From Euglena gracilis (lineage: Eukaryota; Euglenida; Euglenophyceae; Euglenales): a stretch of 64,000 nt of DNA. The stretch is from positions 1,178,001-1,242,000 of the forward strand of contig CP154954.1 in NCBI GenBank assembly GCA_039621445.1, given 5' to 3'. Shown here in pieces: positions 35,242 to 49,171 of the stretch. A program made the position numbers and the translations under genes. The stretch's first letter is position 1. Each line of letters opens with the position of its first letter. Under the pieces are notes generated by a model that did not search any database, was not told the origin of the DNA, and worked only from the letters and a program-made list of their open reading frames with translations.

Positions 35242-37171
35242 AATTATAGTTATTGCCGCTGTTCACAGGGGCTTCAGTCACTAGCTTTGCTTACGCTAAC
35301 CAATTTCTTTAACCTTCCTGCACTGAGCAGGCCTCGGCCCCCATACATCGTTTTTCAACTTCGCGGAGACCTGTGCTTTTGGTAAGCAGTCGCTTGGACC
35401 TCTTTTCTGCCACCTCATTAGAGGTACTTCTTCTTCCGAAGTTACGAAGTCATTTTGCCGAGTTCCTTAGAAAGAGTTATCTCGCGCTCCTTAGTATATT
35501 CTACTAACCTACCTGTGTCAGTTTACGGTACAGGCGAGCTCACTATACATAAACAAAAGTTTTTCTTGGAAACATGACATCAATCACTTTCAATACCGTA
35601 GTATTTATACTATTCAGGCCTTAAGACAAAATATTTTTTTTAATATTTGATACCTCTTGAACCCTTAAACCACAAACCATCACGTGGCCGATCTAGCCTT
35701 TTTCGTCACTCCTTACAAGTGAGCATTCGGTACAGGAATATTAACCTGTCATCCATCAATTTACGTTGTTAAACCTTATTTTAGGACCTGACTAACCCTT
35801 AGAGGACGAACCTGGCTAAGGAAACCTTAGGTTTTCGGAGCATAGGATTTTCACCAATGTTTTCGTTACTTAAGCCGACATTCTCACTTCTGTTTAATCC
35901 AGAACTATTTTCACTATTCCTTCTCTTCAACACAGAACGCTCTTCTACCGATTTCTCTCACACCTTCGGCAAATTACTTAGTCCCGTTCATTTTCGGCGC
36001 ACTATCACTTGACCAGTAAGCTATTACGCACTTTTTAAAGGAATGGCTGCTTCTAAGCCAACCTCCTGGTTGTCTATGTAATAGTACATCCTTTACCACT
36101 TAGTAATTATTTAGGGGCCTTAAGTAGTGATCTGGGCTGTTTCCCTCTTGACAATGAAGCTTATCCCCCACTGTCTCACTGATTAATTGAAATATAACTT
36201 AGTATTCAGAGTTTGCCACAACTTGGTACCATTTTCATAGCCCGCATCGAAACAGTGCTTTACCCCTAATGTTTACCATAATTAAACGCTGCGCCTCAAC
36301 GCATTTCGAAGAGATCCAGCTAGCTCCAAGTTCGATTGGAATTTCTCCCCTAATCACAGTTCATCCCCCAATTTTTCAACATTGGTGGGTTCGGTCCTCC
36401 ATTCTGTTTTACCAAAACTTCAACCTGACCATGATTAGATCACCTGGGTTCGGGTCTATAAGCAATGACATAAACTTTCAAGAAGAAAGTTTTTCGCTTT
36501 ATTTAAGCTCGATTTCACTATGGCTCCGGAAAAACCTTAACCTTGCCATCACCTATAAGTCGCCGGCTCATTCTTCAACAGGCACACAGTCAATCTTTAA
36601 ATAGATCTCCTACTGCTTGTAAACTTATGCTTTCATATTCTATTTCACTCACTTCTCAGTGTTCTATTTCAGCTTTCCCTCACGGTACTCGTACACTATC
36701 GGTCATTTAGGAGTATTTAGCCTTACGAGATGGTCCTCGCTGATTCACACAGAATTCCACGTGCTCTATGCTACTCGGGAAAATCAAAAATTACTTTTTA
36801 AAAACAAATACGGGATTTAAAACCCTCTTTGATTTTGTTTTCAACAAATTCTCTATCTTTTTCAGTAATTATAATATACCCACAACACCCATAAAGGTTT
36901 AGGCTGATTTCCGTTAGCTCGCCCCTAATAAGAAAATCGCTTTTGCTTTCTTTTCCTTCGGCTACTAAGATGTTTCAGTTCACCAAGTTCTCTACATTAT
37001 TTGTATACCATTTCATTGTAATGTTAAAGTAATAGGTTGCCCCATTCGGGAATCTTTAGATTAAAGCTCGTCTTTAGCTCCCTAAAGCATATCGTTAATT
37101 TCTACGCCCTTCTTCGACTCTAAATGCCAAGCAATCCCGCATAAGCCCTTGTTCATTTGAACCTACATCAA
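34282..37171 (-). rRNA. rrn23: 23S rRNA, operon A
   Basis: Full reverse-strand 23S, the mirror of 4753-7642. One visible base difference from the others is CGCCCC instead of CGCCAC near 36921-36926. Ends approximate. Confidence 0.94.
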
Positions 37172-37179
37172 AACCTTTT

Positions 37180-37252
37180 TGGAGATAAGCGGACTCGAAC
37201 CGCTGACATCTGCCTTGCAAAGGCAGCGCTCTACCAACTGAGCTATACCCCC
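37180..37252 (-). tRNA. trnA-UGC: tRNA-Ala(UGC), operon A
   Basis: Reverse-strand cloverleaf of 73 nt identical to 4672-4744, anticodon TGC, in the 16S-23S spacer. Confidence 0.97.
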
Positions 37253-37261
37253 AAAACCAAG

Positions 37262-37335
37262 AGGGCCATGCTAGACTTGAACTAGCGACCTTACCCTTAT
37301 CAAGGGTATGCTCTAACCAACTGAGCTAATAGCCC
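37262..37335 (-). tRNA. trnI-GAU: tRNA-Ile(GAU), operon A
   Basis: Reverse-strand cloverleaf of 74 nt identical to 4589-4662, anticodon GAT. Confidence 0.97.
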
Positions 37336-37420
37336 TCTTGGAAAAATAAGAGGTTTCCCTACTTATTTTTTTTATTTTTCATTGTTTCCAATCTATACAT
37401 TTTTTTAGTTAAAAAACTAA

Positions 37421-37540
37421 AGGGAGTTGTTCCAGCCACACCTTCCAGTACGGCTACCTTGTTACGACTTCACCCCAGTCACCAGCCAGGCCTTAGGTAT
37501 TTCCCTCTTTTCAGGCAAGATAATAACTTCGGGCACAGCC

Positions 37541-37578
<38 letters not shown>

Positions 37579-37833
37579 AGAACGTATTCACCGCCGTATA
37601 GCTGACCGGCGATTACTAGCGATTCCGGCTTCATGTAGGCGAGTTTCAGCCTACAATCCGAACTTAGGCTAAGTTTTAAGATTAGCTCATTTTCACAAAA
37701 TTGCAACTTATTGTCTTAACCATTGTAGCACGTGTGTAGCCCAGGATATAAGGGGCATGATGACTTGACGTCGTCCTCACCTTCCTCCGGTAATAACCAG
37801 CAGTATTTCTAAATGACAAGCGTTAATTAAAAA

Positions 37834-37898
<65 letters not shown>

Positions 37899-37966
37899 CC
37901 ACCTGTGTCTAGATACCCGAAGGTACTGCGTTCTTTCAAACTTCCTCCTAGATCCTGTCAAATCCT

Positions 37967-38047
<81 letters not shown>

Positions 38048-38140
38048 CTTGTGCAAGCGTACTCCCCAGGCGGGATACTTAACGTGTTAACTACAGCAGT
38101 GCACTTTCAGCACCACTTAGTATCCATAGTTTACGGCCAA

Positions 38141-38172
<32 letters not shown>

Positions 38173-38912
38173 TCAGCTTTCGTTTCTCAGCGTCAGTATT
38201 GGCCTAGAAAAGTGCCTTCGCCATTGGTGTTCTTTCCAATCTCTACGCATTTCACCGCTACACTGGAAATTCCCTTCACCCCTACCATACTCAAGTCTAG
38301 CAGTTTTTAATGCCCTTCCAAAGTTAAGCTTTGACTTTTAACATTAAACACACTTGACCGCCTACAAACTCTTTACGCCCAATAATTCCGGATAACGCTC
38401 GCATCTCCCGTATTACCGCGGCTGCTGGCACGGAATTAGCCGATGCTTATTCCTCAAATACCGTCATTTCTTCTTCTTTGAGAAAAGAAGTTTACAACCC
38501 AAAGGCCGTCTTCCTTCACGCGGTATTGCTCCGTCAGGCTTGCGCCCATTGCGGAAAATTCCTCACTGCTGCCTTCCGTAGAAGTCTGTTCCGTTCTCAA
38601 TCCCAGTGTGGCTGATCATCCTCTCAAATCAGCTACTGATCGTCGCCTTGGTAAGCCTTTACCTCACCAACAAGCTAATCAGATGCAAGCTCATGCCTAG
38701 GCGAAATTCTCTTTAACTAGCTACTCACATAGATCTAGTAAATTATGAGGCATTAGCAAACGTTTCCATCTGTTATTCCTCGCCCAAGCGCAGATTCTTA
38801 CATATTACTCACCCGTCCGCCACTAAATTACTATTGCTAGTAATTTCGTTCAACTTGCATGTGTTAAGCATACCGCCAGCGTTCACCCTGAGCAAGGATC
38901 AAACTCGTCATT
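37421..38912 (-). rRNA. rrn16: 16S rRNA, operon A
   Basis: Complete reverse-strand 16S with all conserved blocks, including the intact CAACGAGCGCAACCC region near 37845. Mirror of 3011-4503. Confidence 0.95.
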
Positions 38913-38995
38913 TCCAAAACATCAAAGTTGGTCAAATCCTCTCACCCTCTTGGTGACCAAGCAAGGGGCACATTTACTATAATGTGTACACTAAA

Positions 38996-39051
38996 AGCGC
39001 GCTTTGTAGGATTCGAACCTACTACATCAGGTTTTGGAGACCTACGCCTTA
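38996..39051 (-). pseudogene. tRNA-Trp relic, operon A leader
   Basis: The same 3'-half tRNA-Trp(CCA) sequence as at 2872-2927, without a 5' acceptor strand. Confidence 0.75.
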
Positions 39052-39071
39052 GGATTTTAAAGAAAAGAAAT

Positions 39072-39126
39072 ATTTGGCTAATACAAGGATTCAATCCACG
39101 ACCCTACCCTTATCAAAGGTATTCTA
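39072..39126 (-). pseudogene. tRNA-Ile relic, operon A leader
   Basis: Decayed trnI(GAU) fragment as at 2797-2851. The anticodon-arm core is readable but the cloverleaf is lost. Confidence 0.6.
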
Positions 39127-40002
39127 TAATAATAAAAGATAATAGTGATCTTTGAAAAATAAAAAATTTTCCTTTTGATTTTTTTATTTTTTAAAATTTA
39201 TACGGTATTTTAATTAAAAATAAAAAAATTGTCCCAGCCACACGTTAAAGTACGGAAAAATTTACACTAGGAATTAAGCTAAGTTATTTCTTGTGAATGA
39301 AAAGAATTCACAAGATCAGGGGTAAAAGCATAACACCTAAACTGTGCGCATGAGCATTTACGTATGAAAGTCTAGGAACCTTACCTTAATATTTTTCAAT
39401 ATCACAAAATATAGGGTACTCAGCAGCAATATAAGAAGTATAAAGACATTTTGGTCTCTTGTAGCATTTTATAAATATTCGTCCAAATCGACAATGAACG
39501 ACACGCTTCTTACTAGCAAAAGATTTACAACTAAAAAGCACACACATAACACAAAGAACCAAATACAAAGTAGCAATAACTATAATGTACAACAAAATAA
39601 AACTCTTATCAGAAGATTACCTAATATTCTCACTATGATTCAACCTATCTTGTTGAATTTTGTGATTAATCTTTTATATTAGCGAAGAAACATAGTCATT
39701 TTCCAAACACTCGAGGATATTATTCATATCGTTTAAAATTTTAAAAGAAAAATATTACGAAATTCACTGATTTCTATAAACAGATTGTCTTATTTTTTTT
39801 TTTTTTTTATGTTTTGGCCAAAAAAAATTCAAACTTAAAGGAAACGTGGTTTGACAAATTCCTTGGTTTAATTATACCACAATACATTTATCCATGCAAT
39901 AAAACACTAACGTAACGGCAGTCATAAAAATTACTCGAAAATCGAGTTAATATTAATAAATAAACTCACTAAGAGACAATTAAATAAATTAAACTTCCCA
40001 TA

Positions 40003-40114
40003 AGGGCACTAAAATCTTTTCCCGGAAAGTAACCTTTCAAGTATCTATTTACCCTTTATGTTTAACTTGCAAGTTCGAAATGTTTTAAGTGGATCCATAA
40101 AGACAAGAGCACCC
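40003..40114 (-). rRNA. rrn5: 5S rRNA, operon B
   Basis: Internal-operon 5S variant, matching 1809-1920. Confidence 0.85.
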
Positions 40115-40200
40115 TAAAATAAAAGTTCATTCAAGAAACTTTTAAATCTTAAAAAAGTGACAAGTAAAAATAAATGTTTTGTTTTCATATAGGAAAAAAT

Positions 40201-40507
40201 TTTCGGTCGGTTAGTATATCTCGGCTAAAATTGTTACCAATTGTACACCTAATACCTATCAAACGGTTCGTCTTACCGTGACCTATGAAGAGTACTTATC
40301 TTAAGGTGGGCTTCCTACTTATATGCTTTCAGCAGTTATCCACTCCGCACTTGACTACCCAGCGTATTCTGTTGGCACAAAAACTGGTACATCAGTGGTG
40401 CGTCCTTCCCGGTCCTCTCGTACTAAGGAAAGCGCCTTTCAATACTCTAACGCTCACACCGGATATGGACCGAACTGTCTCTCGACGTTCTGAACCCAGC
40501 TCACGTA

Positions 40508-40542
<35 letters not shown>

Positions 40543-40559
40543 GTACTACCGCCCCAGGT

Positions 40560-40619
<60 letters not shown>

Positions 40620-41107
40620 CAGCCTGTTATCCCTAGAGTAACTTTTATCTGTTTACGACGGCCTTTCCATACAGCACCGTCGGGTCACTAAGACCGACTT
40701 TAGTCTCTGTTTGACTTATAAGTCTCACAGTCAAGCTTTCTTATGCCTTTACACTCCACAACTAATTTCCGTCTAGCCTGAGAAAACCTTTGTACGCCTC
40801 CGTTACTTTTTAGGAGGCTACCGCCCCAGTAAAACTGCCCACCTGAAACTGTCAATTATCATGATTGTACATAAGATTAAGATTAGATTTCTAGCTTTCT
40901 CAGAGTGGTATCTCATTTTTCGGCTCCCCGTATCCCAAAAGACAAGATCATAGCCTCCCACCTATTCTGCGCAAAAAAAGCCCGAAACCAATTTCAGGAT
41001 ACAGTAAAGCTTCATAGGGTCTTTCTGTCCAAGTGCAAGTAGACCGCATCTTCACAGTCAATTCTATTTCACCGAGTCTCTTTCTGAGACAGTGTCCAAA
41101 TCGTTAA

Positions 41108-41160
<53 letters not shown>

Positions 41161-43090
41161 AATTATAGTTATTGCCGCTGTTCACAGGGGCTTCAGTCAC
41201 TAGCTTTGCTTACGCTAACCAATTTCTTTAACCTTCCTGCACTGAGCAGGCCTCGGCCCCCATACATCGTTTTTCAACTTCGCGGAGACCTGTGCTTTTG
41301 GTAAGCAGTCGCTTGGACCTCTTTTCTGCCACCTCATTAGAGGTACTTCTTCTTCCGAAGTTACGAAGTCATTTTGCCGAGTTCCTTAGAAAGAGTTATC
41401 TCGCGCTCCTTAGTATATTCTACTAACCTACCTGTGTCAGTTTACGGTACAGGCGAGCTCACTATACATAAACAAAAGTTTTTCTTGGAAACATGACATC
41501 AATCACTTTCAATACCGTAGTATTTATACTATTCAGGCCTTAAGACAAAATATTTTTTTTAATATTTGATACCTCTTGAACCCTTAAACCACAAACCATC
41601 ACGTGGCCGATCTAGCCTTTTTCGTCACTCCTTACAAGTGAGCATTCGGTACAGGAATATTAACCTGTCATCCATCAATTTACGTTGTTAAACCTTATTT
41701 TAGGACCTGACTAACCCTTAGAGGACGAACCTGGCTAAGGAAACCTTAGGTTTTCGGAGCATAGGATTTTCACCAATGTTTTCGTTACTTAAGCCGACAT
41801 TCTCACTTCTGTTTAATCCAGAACTATTTTCACTATTCCTTCTCTTCAACACAGAACGCTCTTCTACCGATTTCTCTCACACCTTCGGCAAATTACTTAG
41901 TCCCGTTCATTTTCGGCGCACTATCACTTGACCAGTAAGCTATTACGCACTTTTTAAAGGAATGGCTGCTTCTAAGCCAACCTCCTGGTTGTCTATGTAA
42001 TAGTACATCCTTTACCACTTAGTAATTATTTAGGGGCCTTAAGTAGTGATCTGGGCTGCTTCCCTCTTGACAATGAAGCTTATCCCCCACTGTCTCACTG
42101 ATTAATTGAAATATAACTTAGTATTCAGAGTTTGCCACAACTTGGTACCATTTTCATAGCCCGCATCGAAACAGTGCTTTACCCCTAATGTTTACCATAA
42201 TTAAACGCTGCGCCTCAACGCATTTCGAAGAGATCCAGCTAGCTCCAAGTTCGATTGGAATTTCTCCCCTAATCACAGTTCATCCCCCAATTTTTCAACA
42301 TTGGTGGGTTCGGTCCTCCATTCTGTTTTACCAAAACTTCAACCTGACCATGATTAGATCACCTGGGTTCGGGTCTATAAGCAATGACATAAACTTTCAA
42401 GAAGAAAGTTTTTCGCTTTATTTAAGCTCGATTTCACTATGGCTCCGGAAAAACCTTAACCTTGCCATCACCTATAAGTCGCCGGCTCATTCTTCAACAG
42501 GCACACAGTCAATCTTTAAATAGATCTCCTACTGCTTGTAAACTTATGCTTTCATATTCTATTTCACTCACTTCTCAGTGTTCTATTTCAGCTTTCCCTC
42601 ACGGTACTCGTACACTATCGGTCATTTAGGAGTATTTAGCCTTACGAGATGGTCCTCGCTGATTCACACAGAATTCCACGTGCTCTATGCTACTCGGGAA
42701 AATCAAAAATTACTTTTTAAAAACAAATACGGGATTTAAAACCCTCTTTGATTTTGTTTTCAACAAATTCTCTATCTTTTTCAGTAATTATAATATACCC
42801 ACAACACCCATAAAGGTTTAGGCTGATTTCCGTTAGCTCGCCACTAATAAGAAAATCGCTTTTGCTTTCTTTTCCTTCGGCTACTAAGATGTTTCAGTTC
42901 ACCAAGTTCTCTACATTATTTGTATACCATTTCATTGTAATGTTAAAGTAATAGGTTGCCCCATTCGGGAATCTTTAGATTAAAGCTCGTCTTTAGCTCC
43001 CTAAAGCATATCGTTAATTTCTACGCCCTTCTTCGACTCTAAATGCCAAGCAATCCCGCATAAGCCCTTGTTCATTTGAACCTACATCAA
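40201..43090 (-). rRNA. rrn23: 23S rRNA, operon B
   Basis: Complete 23S, about 5919 bp from the operon A copy. A private C replaces T in the GGGCTGCTTCCC context near 42053-42064. Confidence 0.94.
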
Positions 43091-43098
43091 AACCTTTT

Positions 43099-43171
43099 TG
43101 GAGATAAGCGGACTCGAACCGCTGACATCTGCCTTGCAAAGGCAGCGCTCTACCAACTGAGCTATACCCCC
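43099..43171 (-). tRNA. trnA-UGC: tRNA-Ala(UGC), operon B
   Basis: Identical to the operon A copy. Confidence 0.97.
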
Positions 43172-43180
43172 AAAACCAAG

Positions 43181-43254
43181 AGGGCCATGCTAGACTTGAA
43201 CTAGCGACCTTACCCTTATCAAGGGTATGCTCTAACCAACTGAGCTAATAGCCC
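43181..43254 (-). tRNA. trnI-GAU: tRNA-Ile(GAU), operon B
   Basis: Identical to the operon A copy. Confidence 0.97.
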
Positions 43255-43339
43255 TCTTGGAAAAATAAGAGGTTTCCCTACTTATTTTTTTTATTTTTCA
43301 TTGTTTCCAATCTATACATTTTTTTAGTTAAAAAACTAA

Positions 43340-43459
43340 AGGGAGTTGTTCCAGCCACACCTTCCAGTACGGCTACCTTGTTACGACTTCACCCCAGTCA
43401 CCAGCCAGGCCTTAGGTATTTCCCTCTTTTCAGGCAAGATAATAACTTCGGGCACAGCC

Positions 43460-43497
<38 letters not shown>

Positions 43498-43753
43498 AGA
43501 ACGTATTCACCGCCGTATAGCTGACCGGCGATTACTAGCGATTCCGGCTTCATGTAGGCGAGTTTCAGCCTACAATCCGAACTTAGGCTAAGTTTTAAGA
43601 TTAGCTCATTTTCACAAAATTGCAACTTATTGTCTTAACCATTGTAGCACGTGTGTAGCCCAGGATATAAGGGGCATGATGACTTGACGTCGTCCTCACC
43701 TTCCTCCGGTAATAACCAGCAGTATTTCTAAATGACAAGCGTTAATTAAAAAA

Positions 43754-43818
<65 letters not shown>

Positions 43819-43886
43819 CCACCTGTGTCTAGATACCCGAAGGTACTGCGTTCTTTCAAACTTCCTCCTAGATCCTGTCAAATCCT

Positions 43887-43967
<81 letters not shown>

Positions 43968-44060
43968 CTTGTGCAAGCGTACTCCCCAGGCGGGATACTT
44001 AACGTGTTAACTACAGCAGTGCACTTTCAGCACCACTTAGTATCCATAGTTTACGGCCAA

Positions 44061-44092
<32 letters not shown>

Positions 44093-44832
44093 TCAGCTTT
44101 CGTTTCTCAGCGTCAGTATTGGCCTAGAAAAGTGCCTTCGCCATTGGTGTTCTTTCCAATCTCTACGCATTTCACCGCTACACTGGAAATTCCCTTCACC
44201 CCTACCATACTCAAGTCTAGCAGTTTTTAATGCCCTTCCAAAGTTAAGCTTTGACTTTTAACATTAAACACACTTGACCGCCTACAAACTCTTTACGCCC
44301 AATAATTCCGGATAACGCTCGCATCTCCCGTATTACCGCGGCTGCTGGCACGGAATTAGCCGATGCTTATTCCTCAAATACCGTCATTTCTTCTTCTTTG
44401 AGAAAAGAAGTTTACAACCCAAAGGCCGTCTTCCTTCACGCGGTATTGCTCCGTCAGGCTTGCGCCCATTGCGGAAAATTCCTCACTGCTGCCTTCCGTA
44501 GAAGTCTGTTCCGTTCTCAATCCCAGTGTGGCTGATCATCCTCTCAAATCAGCTACTGATCGTCGCCTTGGTAAGCCTTTACCTCACCAACAAGCTAATC
44601 AGATGCAAGCTCATGCCTAGGCGAAATTCTCTTTAACTAGCTACTCACATAGATCTAGTAAATTATGAGGCATTAGCAAACGTTTCCATCTGTTATTCCT
44701 CACCCAAGCGCAGATTCTTACATATTACTCACCCGTCCGCCACTAAATTACTATTGCTAGTAATTTCGTTCAACTTGCATGTGTTAAGCATACCGCCAGC
44801 GTTCACCCTGAGCAAGGATCAAACTCGTCATT
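43340..44832 (-). rRNA. rrn16: 16S rRNA, operon B
   Basis: Complete 16S with the conserved blocks intact. It shares an A near 44702 (CTCACCCAAG) with operon C, where operon A has G. Confidence 0.95.
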
Positions 44833-44915
44833 TCCAAAACATCAAAGTTGGTCAAATCCTCTCACCCTCTTGGTGACCAAGCAAGGGGCACATTTACTAT
44901 AATGTGCCCACTAAA

Positions 44916-44971
44916 AGCGCGCTTTGTAGGATTCGAACCTACTACATCAGGTTTTGGAGACCTACGCCTTA
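44916..44971 (-). pseudogene. tRNA-Trp relic, operon B leader
   Basis: 3'-half tRNA-Trp(CCA) relic as in the other leaders. Confidence 0.75.
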
Positions 44972-44991
44972 GGATTTTAAAGAAAAGAAAT

Positions 44992-45046
44992 ATTTGGCTA
45001 ATACAAGGATTCAATCCACGACCCTACCCTTATCAAAGGTATTCTA
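44992..45046 (-). pseudogene. tRNA-Ile relic, operon B leader
   Basis: Decayed trnI fragment as in the other leaders. Confidence 0.6.
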
Positions 45047-45920
45047 TAATAATAAAAGATAATAGTGATCTTTGAAAAATAAAAAATTTTCCTTTTGATT
45101 TTTTTATTTTTTAAAATTTATACGGTATTTTAATTAAAAATAAAAAATTGTCCCAGCCACACGTTAAAGTACGGAAAAATTTACACTAGGAATTAAGCTA
45201 AGTTATTTCTTGTGAATGAAAAGAATTCACAAGATCAGGGATAAAAGCATAACACCTAAACTGTGCGCATGAGCATTTACGTATGAAAGTCTAGGAACCT
45301 TACCTTAATATTTTTCAATATCACAAAATATAGGGTACTCAGCAGCAATATAAGAAGTATAAAGACATTTTGGTCTCTTGTAGCATTTTATAAATATTCG
45401 TCCAAATCGACAATGAACGACACGCTTCTTACTAGCAAAAAATTTACAACTAAAAAGCACACACATAACACAAAGAACCAAATACAAAGTAGCAATAACT
45501 ATAATGTACAACAAAATAAAACTCTTATCAGAAGATTACCTAATATTCTCACTATGATTCAACCTATCTTGTTGAATTTTGTGATTAATCTTTTATATTA
45601 GCGAAGAAACATAGTCATTTTCCAAACACTCGAGGATATTATTCATATCGTTTAAAATTTTAAAAGAAAAATATTACGAAATTCACTGATTTCTATAAAC
45701 AGATTGTCTTATTTTTTCGGAAGCATCATGTTTTGGCCAAAAAAATTCAAACTTAAAGGAAACGTGGTTTGACAAATTCCTTGGTTTAATTATACCACAA
45801 TACATTTATCCATGCAATAAAACACTAACGTAACGGCAGTCATAAAAATTACTCGAAAATCGAGTTAATATTAATAAATAAACTCACTAAGAGACAATTA
45901 AATAAATTAAACTTCCCATA

Positions 45921-46032
45921 AGGGCACTAAAATCTTTTCCCGGAAAGTAACCTTTCAAGTATCTATTTACCCTTTATGTTTAACTTGCAAGTTCGAAATG
46001 TTTTAAGTGGATCCATAAAGACAAGAGCACCC
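45921..46032 (-). rRNA. rrn5: 5S rRNA, operon C
   Basis: Internal-operon 5S variant, the same as operon B. Confidence 0.85.
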
Positions 46033-46117
46033 TAAAATAAAAGTTCATTCAAGAAACTTTTAAATCTTAAAAAAGTGACAAGTAAAAATAAATGTTTTGT
46101 TTTCATATAGGAAAAAA

Positions 46118-46425
46118 TTTTCGGTCGGTTAGTATATCTCGGCTAAAATTGTTACCAATTGTACACCTAATACCTATCAAACGGTTCGTCTTACCGTGAC
46201 CTATGAAGAGTACTTATCTTAAGGTGGGCTTCCTACTTATATGCTTTCAGCAGTTATCCACTCCGCACTTGACTACCCAGCGTATTCTGTTGGCACAAAA
46301 ACTGGTACATCAGTGGTGCGTCCTTCCCGGTCCTCTCGTACTAAGGAAAGCGCCTTTCAATACTCTAACGCTCACACCGGATATGGACCGAACTGTCTCT
46401 CGACGTTCTGAACCCAGCTCACGTA

Positions 46426-46460
<35 letters not shown>

Positions 46461-46477
46461 GTACTACCGCCCCAGGT

Positions 46478-46537
<60 letters not shown>

Positions 46538-47025
46538 CAGCCTGTTATCCCTAGAGTAACTTTTATCTGTTTACGACGGCCTTTCCATACAGCACCGTCG
46601 GGTCACTAAGACCGACTTTAGTCTCTGTTTGACTTATAAGTCTCACAGTCAAGCTTTCTTATGCCTTTACACTCCACAACTAATTTCCGTCTAGCCTGAG
46701 AAAACCTTTGTACGCCTCCGTTACTTTTTAGGAGGCTACCGCCCCAGTAAAACTGCCCGCCTGAAACTGTCAATTATCATGATTGTACATAAGATTAAGA
46801 TTAGATTTCTAGCTTTCTCAGAGTGGTATCTCATTTTTCGGCTCCCCGTATCCCAAAAGACAAGATCATAGCCTCCCACCTATTCTGCGCAAAAAAAGCC
46901 CGAAACCAATTTCAGGATACAGTAAAGCTTCATAGGGTCTTTCTGTCCAAGTGCAAGTAGACCGCATCTTCACAGTCAATTCTATTTCACCGAGTCTCTT
47001 TCTGAGACAGTGTCCAAATCGTTAA

Positions 47026-47078
<53 letters not shown>

Positions 47079-49007
47079 AATTATAGTTATTGCCGCTGTT
47101 CACAGGGGCTTCAGTCACTAGCTTTGCTTACGCTAACCAATTTCTTTAACCTTCCTGCACTGAGCAGGCCTCGGCCCCCATACATGGTTTTTCAACTTCG
47201 CGGAGACCTGTGCTTTTGGTAAGCAGTCGCTTGGACCTCTTTTCTGCCACCTCATTAGAGGTACTTCTTCTTCCGAAGTTACGAAGTCATTTTGCCGAGT
47301 TCCTTAGAAAGAGTTATCTCGCGCTCCTTAGTATATTCTACTAACCTACCTGTGTCAGTTTACGGTACAGGCGAGCTCACTATACATAAACAAAAGTTTT
47401 TCTTGGAAACATGACATCAATCACTTTCAATACCGTAGTATTTATACTATTCAGGCCTTAAGACAAAATATTTTTTTAATATTTGATACCTCTTGAACCC
47501 TTAAACCACAAACCATCACGTGGCCGATCTAGCCTTTTTCGTCACTCCTTACAAGTGAGCATTCGGTACAGGAATATTAACCTGTCATCCATCAATTTAC
47601 GTTGTTAAACCTTATTTTAGGACCTGACTAACCCTTAGAGGACGAACCTGGCTAAGGAAACCTTAGGTTTTCGGAGCATAGGATTTTCACCAATGTTTTC
47701 GTTACTTAAGCCGACATTCTCACTTCTGTTTAATCCAGAACTATTTTCACTATTCCTTCTCTTCAACACAGAACGCTCTTCTACCGATTTCTCTCACACC
47801 TTCGGCAAATTACTTAGTCCCGTTCATTTTCGGCGCACTATCACTTGACCAGTAAGCTATTACGCACTTTTTAAAGGAATGGCTGCTTCTAAGCCAACCT
47901 CCTGGTTGTCTATGTAATAGTACATCCTTTACCACTTAGTAATTATTTAGGGGCCTTAAGTAGTGATCTGGGCTGTTTCCCTCTTGACAATGAAGCTTAT
48001 CCCCCACTGTCTCACTGATTAATTGAAATATAACTTAGTATTCAGAGTTTGCCACAACTTGGTACCATTTTCATAGCCCGCATCGAAACAGTGCTTTACC
48101 CCTAATGTTTACCATAATTAAACGCTGCGCCTCAACGCATTTCGAAGAGATCCAGCTAGCTCCAAGTTCGATTGGAATTTCTCCCCTAATCACAGTTCAT
48201 CCCCCAATTTTTCAACATTGGTGGGTTCGGTCCTCCATTCTGTTTTACCAAAACTTCAACCTGACCATGATTAGATCACCTGGGTTCGGGTCTATAAGCA
48301 ATGACATAAACTTTCAAGAAGAAAGTTTTTCGCTTTATTTAAGCTCGATTTCACTATGGCTCCGGAAAAACCTTAACCTTGCCATCACCTATAAGTCGCC
48401 GGCTCATTCTTCAACAGGCACACAGTCAATCTTTAAATAGATCTCCTACTGCTTGTAAACTTATGCTTTCATATTCTATTTCACTCACTTCTCAGTGTTC
48501 TATTTCAGCTTTCCCTCACGGTACTCGTACACTATCGGTCATTTAGGAGTATTTAGCCTTACGAGATGGTCCTCGCTGATTCACACAGAATTCCACGTGC
48601 TCTATGCTACTCGGGAAAATCAAAAATTACTTTTTAAAAACAAATACGGGATTTAAAACCCTCTTTGATTTTGTTTTCAACAAATTCTCTATCTTTTTCA
48701 GTAATTATAATATACCCACAACACCCATAAAGGTTTAGGCTGATTTCCGTTAGCTCGCCACTAATAAGAAAATCGCTTTTGCTTTCTTTTCCTTCGGCTA
48801 CTAAGATGTTTCAGTTCACCAAGTTCTCTACATTATTTGTATACCATTTCATTGTAATGTTAAAGTAATAGGTTGCCCCATTCGGGAATCTTTAGATTAA
48901 AGCTCGTCTTTAGCTCCCTAAAGCATATCGTTAATTTCTACGCCCTTCTTCGACTCTAAATGCCAAGCAATCCCGCATAAGCCCTTGTTCATTTGAACCT
49001 ACATCAA
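46118..49007 (-). rRNA. rrn23: 23S rRNA, operon C (outermost, slightly diverged)
   Basis: Complete 23S with private changes, for example GCCCGCCTG near 46755 instead of GCCCACCTG and CATGG near 47184 instead of CATCG. These may be drift in the outermost operon or weaker polishing. Confidence 0.93.
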
Positions 49008-49015
49008 AACCTTTT

Positions 49016-49088
49016 TGGAGATAAGCGGACTCGAACCGCTGACATCTGCCTTGCAAAGGCAGCGCTCTACCAACTGAGCTATACCCCC
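49016..49088 (-). tRNA. trnA-UGC: tRNA-Ala(UGC), operon C
   Basis: Identical to operons A and B. Confidence 0.97.
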
Positions 49089-49097
49089 AAAACCAAG

Positions 49098-49171
49098 AGG
49101 GCCATGCTAGACTTGAACTAGCGACCTTACCCTTATCAAGGGTATGCTCTAACCAACTGAGCTAATAGCCC
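49098..49171 (-). tRNA. trnI-GAU: tRNA-Ile(GAU), operon C
   Basis: Identical to operons A and B. Confidence 0.97.

Larger units (their letters stand above)
38913..40002 (-). other. 16S leader, operon A / inter-operon spacer
   Basis: Mirror of 1921-3010: tRNA-Trp relic at 38996-39051, tRNA-Ile relic at 39072-39126, decayed 16S tail near 39223-39255. At about 39792-39808 a run of T replaces the CGGAAGCATC found in the next spacer (45719-45728). Confidence 0.7.
44833..45920 (-). other. 16S leader, operon B / inter-operon spacer
   Basis: Same structure as 38913-40002: tRNA-Trp relic at 44916-44971 and tRNA-Ile relic near 44992-45046. A two-base change (TGCCCAC for TGTACAC) lies near 44904-44911. 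Confidence 0.7.

Noticed and set aside
39386-39682. 69- and 62-codon frames in the inter-operon spacers
   Set aside because: They overlap each other on opposite strands, have no family resemblance and drift between repeat copies, so chance is likely.
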